From Bacteroides sp. (GTDB lineage Bacteria; Bacteroidota; Bacteroidia; Bacteroidales; Bacteroidaceae): a stretch of DNA of 6,695 nt. The stretch covers positions 1 through 6,695 of the forward strand of contig JASLDF010000092.1 in assembly GCA_030151635.1 (NCBI GenBank), in the 5' to 3' direction. A program made the position numbers and the translations under genes. Below are positions 4,818 to 6,695 of the stretch, piece by piece. The notes under the pieces are model-generated. The model did no database searches and was not told where the DNA came from. It saw only the letters and a list, made by a program, of their open reading frames with translations. Positions within the stretch are counted from its first letter, which is position 1; every line of letters starts with the position of its first letter.

Positions 4818-4857
4818 AAAAAGGGTTCACATCAACTAAATGATGTGAACCCTTTTT
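4818..4857. terminator. Bidirectional terminator between lipoprotein gene and holA
   Basis: A perfect 17-bp inverted repeat, AAAAAGGGTTCACATCA (4818-4834) with TGATGTGAACCCTTTTT (4841-4857), surrounds a 6-nt loop. The A-run on one side and T-run on the other make it a functional terminator shape on both strands. It sits between the two convergent stop codons, at 4798 and 4876. Confidence 0.93.
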
Positions 4858-4875
4858 GTTTCGTATCGTCTATAC

Positions 4876-5904
4876 CTAGTGCATAATCTTGTAAATCAAC
4901 TCGCGCATTAAATCGCCATCGGTCGTAGATCCGGTGTCGCCAAATCCTTTTGAACGAACATCTATATCTCGCAGCTCGCCAATAATTTCCATGGTTTTCA
5001 TACCCGAAAATCGCTGCATACCACGCATATAATCACGAGCTTGCCAATCGAAACGAAGATCAAGCATCTCTTGTATTCCTCTTTCATTCTTTTGCGGCGC
5101 ATAATAGGCCAGCATCAGGTTCGAGAAATACTTAAAGAGCAACGACAGCGTTACTTGCAATGGAGCCACCTTTGGGTTATTTGCGAAGTAGTCAATAATG
5201 GTGTTTGCCTTGAGCGTATTCCCCTCCAAAATGGCGTTTTGAAGCTCAAAATAGTTGTAGCTCTTACTTATACCAATATTTGCTTCGACCGCATGGGGTG
5301 TAATCCTCTTTTCCGTGTTGAGTGCAATGGTTAGCTTCTCTAGTTCCTTTGTCAATCGCACCAAGTCGGTTCCAATAAAATTGGCCACCATTTCGACTGC
5401 TTTTGGTTCGATTGTAAAGCCTTTACGGCTAATGTAGGAATTGATAAACGGAATGAGGTTTTTCTCCTTGAGCTGCTCCGATTCGAATAATACGCCGACT
5501 TTTTGAATGCCACTGACAAGCGACTTATTACGCTTATCAATCTTACCATATTTATGGCAGATGACTAAAATAGTTGAGGGCTGTGGTTTGTCTAAATAGT
5601 GAACCAACTTGCCCACATCATCGCCAATTTGCTGTGCCTCACGCACAATAACAACTTGGCGTTCCGACATCATTGGGTAGCGTTTCGCTGCATTGATAAT
5701 ATCGGAATAGTTGGTGGCTGCTGTACCGTAAATAATGGTTTGGTTAAACTCCTTTTCTTCGGGAGTTAGGACGCTTGCTTCAATATAGTTCGATATTAAA
5801 TCGATGTAGTAACTCTCCTCGCCCATTAAATAGTAAACTGGAGCGTACTTTTTGTCTTTAATATCTCGTAAAATCTGTTCAGCGGTTAGCGTCTCTTTAG
5901 CCAT
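4876..5904 (-). CDS. holA: DNA polymerase III delta subunit
   Basis: HolA is the clamp-opening subunit of the DNA polymerase III clamp loader: it binds the beta sliding clamp and works with delta-prime and the tau/gamma ATPases to load it on primed DNA. The 342-residue length is normal for the family. The N-terminus has the typical delta motif APVYYLMGEESYYIDLI (residues about 21-37). It is followed by the AAA+-like fold without a Walker A motif, including RYPMMSERQVVIVREAQQ and STILVICHKYGKIDKR. The lid has EMVANFIGTDLVRLTKELEK, the characteristic G-x-D-L-x-x-L-x-x-E-L-E-K-L signature. The C-terminal collar helices follow (FELQNAILEGN, TLSLLFKYFSNLMLAYYA). The ATG at 5904 is the first sensible start and lies 59 bp after the AMP nucleosidase stop on the same strand, so the two may be co-transcribed. 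The gene ends at the shared terminator. Confidence 0.95.
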   Translation of the reverse strand: MAKETLTAEQILRDIKDKKYAPVYYLMGEESYYIDLISNYIEASVLTPEEKEFNQTIIYGTAATNYSDIINAAKRYPMMSERQVVIVREAQQIGDDVGKLVHYLDKPQPSTILVICHKYGKIDKRNKSLVSGIQKVGVLFESEQLKEKNLIPFINSYISRKGFTIEPKAVEMVANFIGTDLVRLTKELEKLTIALNTEKRITPHAVEANIGISKSYNYFELQNAILEGNTLKANTIIDYFANNPKVAPLQVTLSLLFKYFSNLMLAYYAPQKNERGIQEMLDLRFDWQARDYMRGMQRFSGMKTMEIIGELRDIDVRSKGFGDTGSTTDGDLMRELIYKIMH

Positions 5905-5963
5905 TATTTTGTGTGTCGTTTAATTGATTTATTATCGAATTTTGCATCTGTACGAGTCCGAAA

Positions 5964-6695
5964 TCACCAATCGAATTTAAGGTGTTTAACGGTCTTGTTC
6001 TTGTCGATAATCTTACGAAGTGCTGCAATACCCATAGCAACGTGTTCTTCAACAAAGTTACGTGTAACAACCGAGTCGCTCTTGTCTGTTTTCACTCCTT
6101 CTGGAACCATTGGTTGGTCCGAAACAAGTAATAAAGCACCAGTTGGGATGTGATTTGCGAAACCTACACTAAATAAAGTAGCTGTTTCCATATCTACAGC
6201 CATTGCACGAGTTTTTCTAAGGTAAGCCTTAAAGTCTTCGTCATGTTCCCAAATACGGCGGTTTGTTGTGTAACATGTACCTGTCCAGTAATCACGACCA
6301 AAGTCACGAATTGCCGATGACACCGCACGTTGCAACATAAAGGCTGGAAGAGCTGGAACTTCTGCAGGGAAATAGTCGTTCGAAGTACCTTCGCCACGGA
6401 TTGCTGCAATAGGAAGAATTAAGTCGCCTAATTTATTTTTATCGGCAAGACCACCACATTTACCTAGGAAAAGGCACGCTTTAGGTTGAATTGCACTTAA
6501 AAGGTCCATAATGATTGCAGCGTTAGGGCTACCCATACCAAAGTTGATAATGGTAATGCCTTCGGCAGATGCAGATATCATATTGGCATCTCTACCAAGA
6601 ACAGGAACATCAAATTTCTTTGCAAATATTTCAACATAGTTGCTGAAATTAGTAAGCAAGATACATTTTCCAAAATCGTTCAACTCACGCTTTGT
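5964..6695 (-). CDS. amn: AMP nucleosidase (5' end outside window)
   Basis: AMP nucleosidase hydrolyses AMP to adenine and ribose 5-phosphate in purine turnover. The visible 243 residues match the short Bacteroidota AMN-like form (about 255-260 aa), a nucleoside-phosphorylase-I fold lacking the N-terminal domain of the long E. coli enzyme. Diagnostic segments are VPVLGRDANMISASAEGITI, NFGMGSPNAAIIMDLL, FLGKCGGL, GEGTSNDYFP, the ribose-binding motif AVDMETATLF, and LLVSDQPMVPEGVKT with the base-contacting Asp. The C-terminus VKHLKFDW is complete. The frame stays open to the window edge through TKRELNDFG, which resembles the normal family N-terminal region. The TTG at 6681-6683 is therefore an internal leucine codon, and about 12-15 residues are missing beyond the edge. 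holA follows 59 bp downstream. Confidence 0.95.
   Translation of the reverse strand, partial: TKRELNDFGKCILLTNFSNYVEIFAKKFDVPVLGRDANMISASAEGITIINFGMGSPNAAIIMDLLSAIQPKACLFLGKCGGLADKNKLGDLILPIAAIRGEGTSNDYFPAEVPALPAFMLQRAVSSAIRDFGRDYWTGTCYTTNRRIWEHDEDFKAYLRKTRAMAVDMETATLFSVGFANHIPTGALLLVSDQPMVPEGVKTDKSDSVVTRNFVEEHVAMGIAALRKIIDKNKTVKHLKFDW

Noticed and set aside
6681..6683. TTG as the start codon of AMP nucleosidase
   Set aside because: The frame stays open to the window edge and the upstream residues TKREL resemble the normal family N-terminal region, so the gene simply continues outside the window.

Overview
The window looks like a chromosomal segment of a Bacteroidota bacterium, probably class Bacteroidia. 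Three things point there: promoter-like sequences of the Bacteroidota type (TAnnTTTG at -7), near absence of Shine-Dalgarno sequences, and close family resemblance of the AMP nucleosidase, HolA, P63C and DUF1287 proteins to those of that phylum. The species cannot be read from the sequence.

Layout. (1) Positions 2-238 hold the 3' end of a P63C-domain gene. (2) A 162-bp palindromic repeat lies at 318-479. (3) A compact three-gene plus-strand operon follows at 741-2198, with its own promoter (547-578), a structured leader and a strong terminator (2220-2268). It encodes a RelE/HigB-like toxin, an XRE-family antitoxin with a C-terminal extension, and a protein whose second half resembles SecB. 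I read this as a toxin-antitoxin-chaperone (TAC) module. (4) A second 162-bp copy of the repeat, in the same orientation, begins just after the terminator at 2274-2435, so the TAC module is bracketed by direct repeats. (5) Two minus-strand genes follow: a secreted DUF1287 protein (2436-3029) and an unrecognised acidic protein (3136-3582). (6) A 757-bp intergenic stretch (3583-4339) carries a truncated and a complete further repeat copy plus promoters. (7) A plus-strand gene at 4340-4798 encodes a small lipoprotein. It is separated by a bidirectional terminator from (8) the minus-strand housekeeping pair holA (4876-5904) and AMP nucleosidase (5964 to past the window end).

How the parts work together. 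The right third is ordinary core genome: clamp loading at the replication fork and purine salvage. The left half is accessory. In known TAC systems the SecB-like chaperone binds the antitoxin's C-terminal extension and protects it from aggregation and proteolysis. When the chaperone is occupied, for example by export stress or phage proteins, the toxin is released. The short overlap and 2-bp gap between the three genes fit co-expression of such a system. The repeats look like a non-coding palindromic family that decorates the boundaries of the accessory genes. The most interesting items are the TAC reading of the operon, its bracketing by equal-length direct repeats, and the repeat family itself with two competing stem arrangements.
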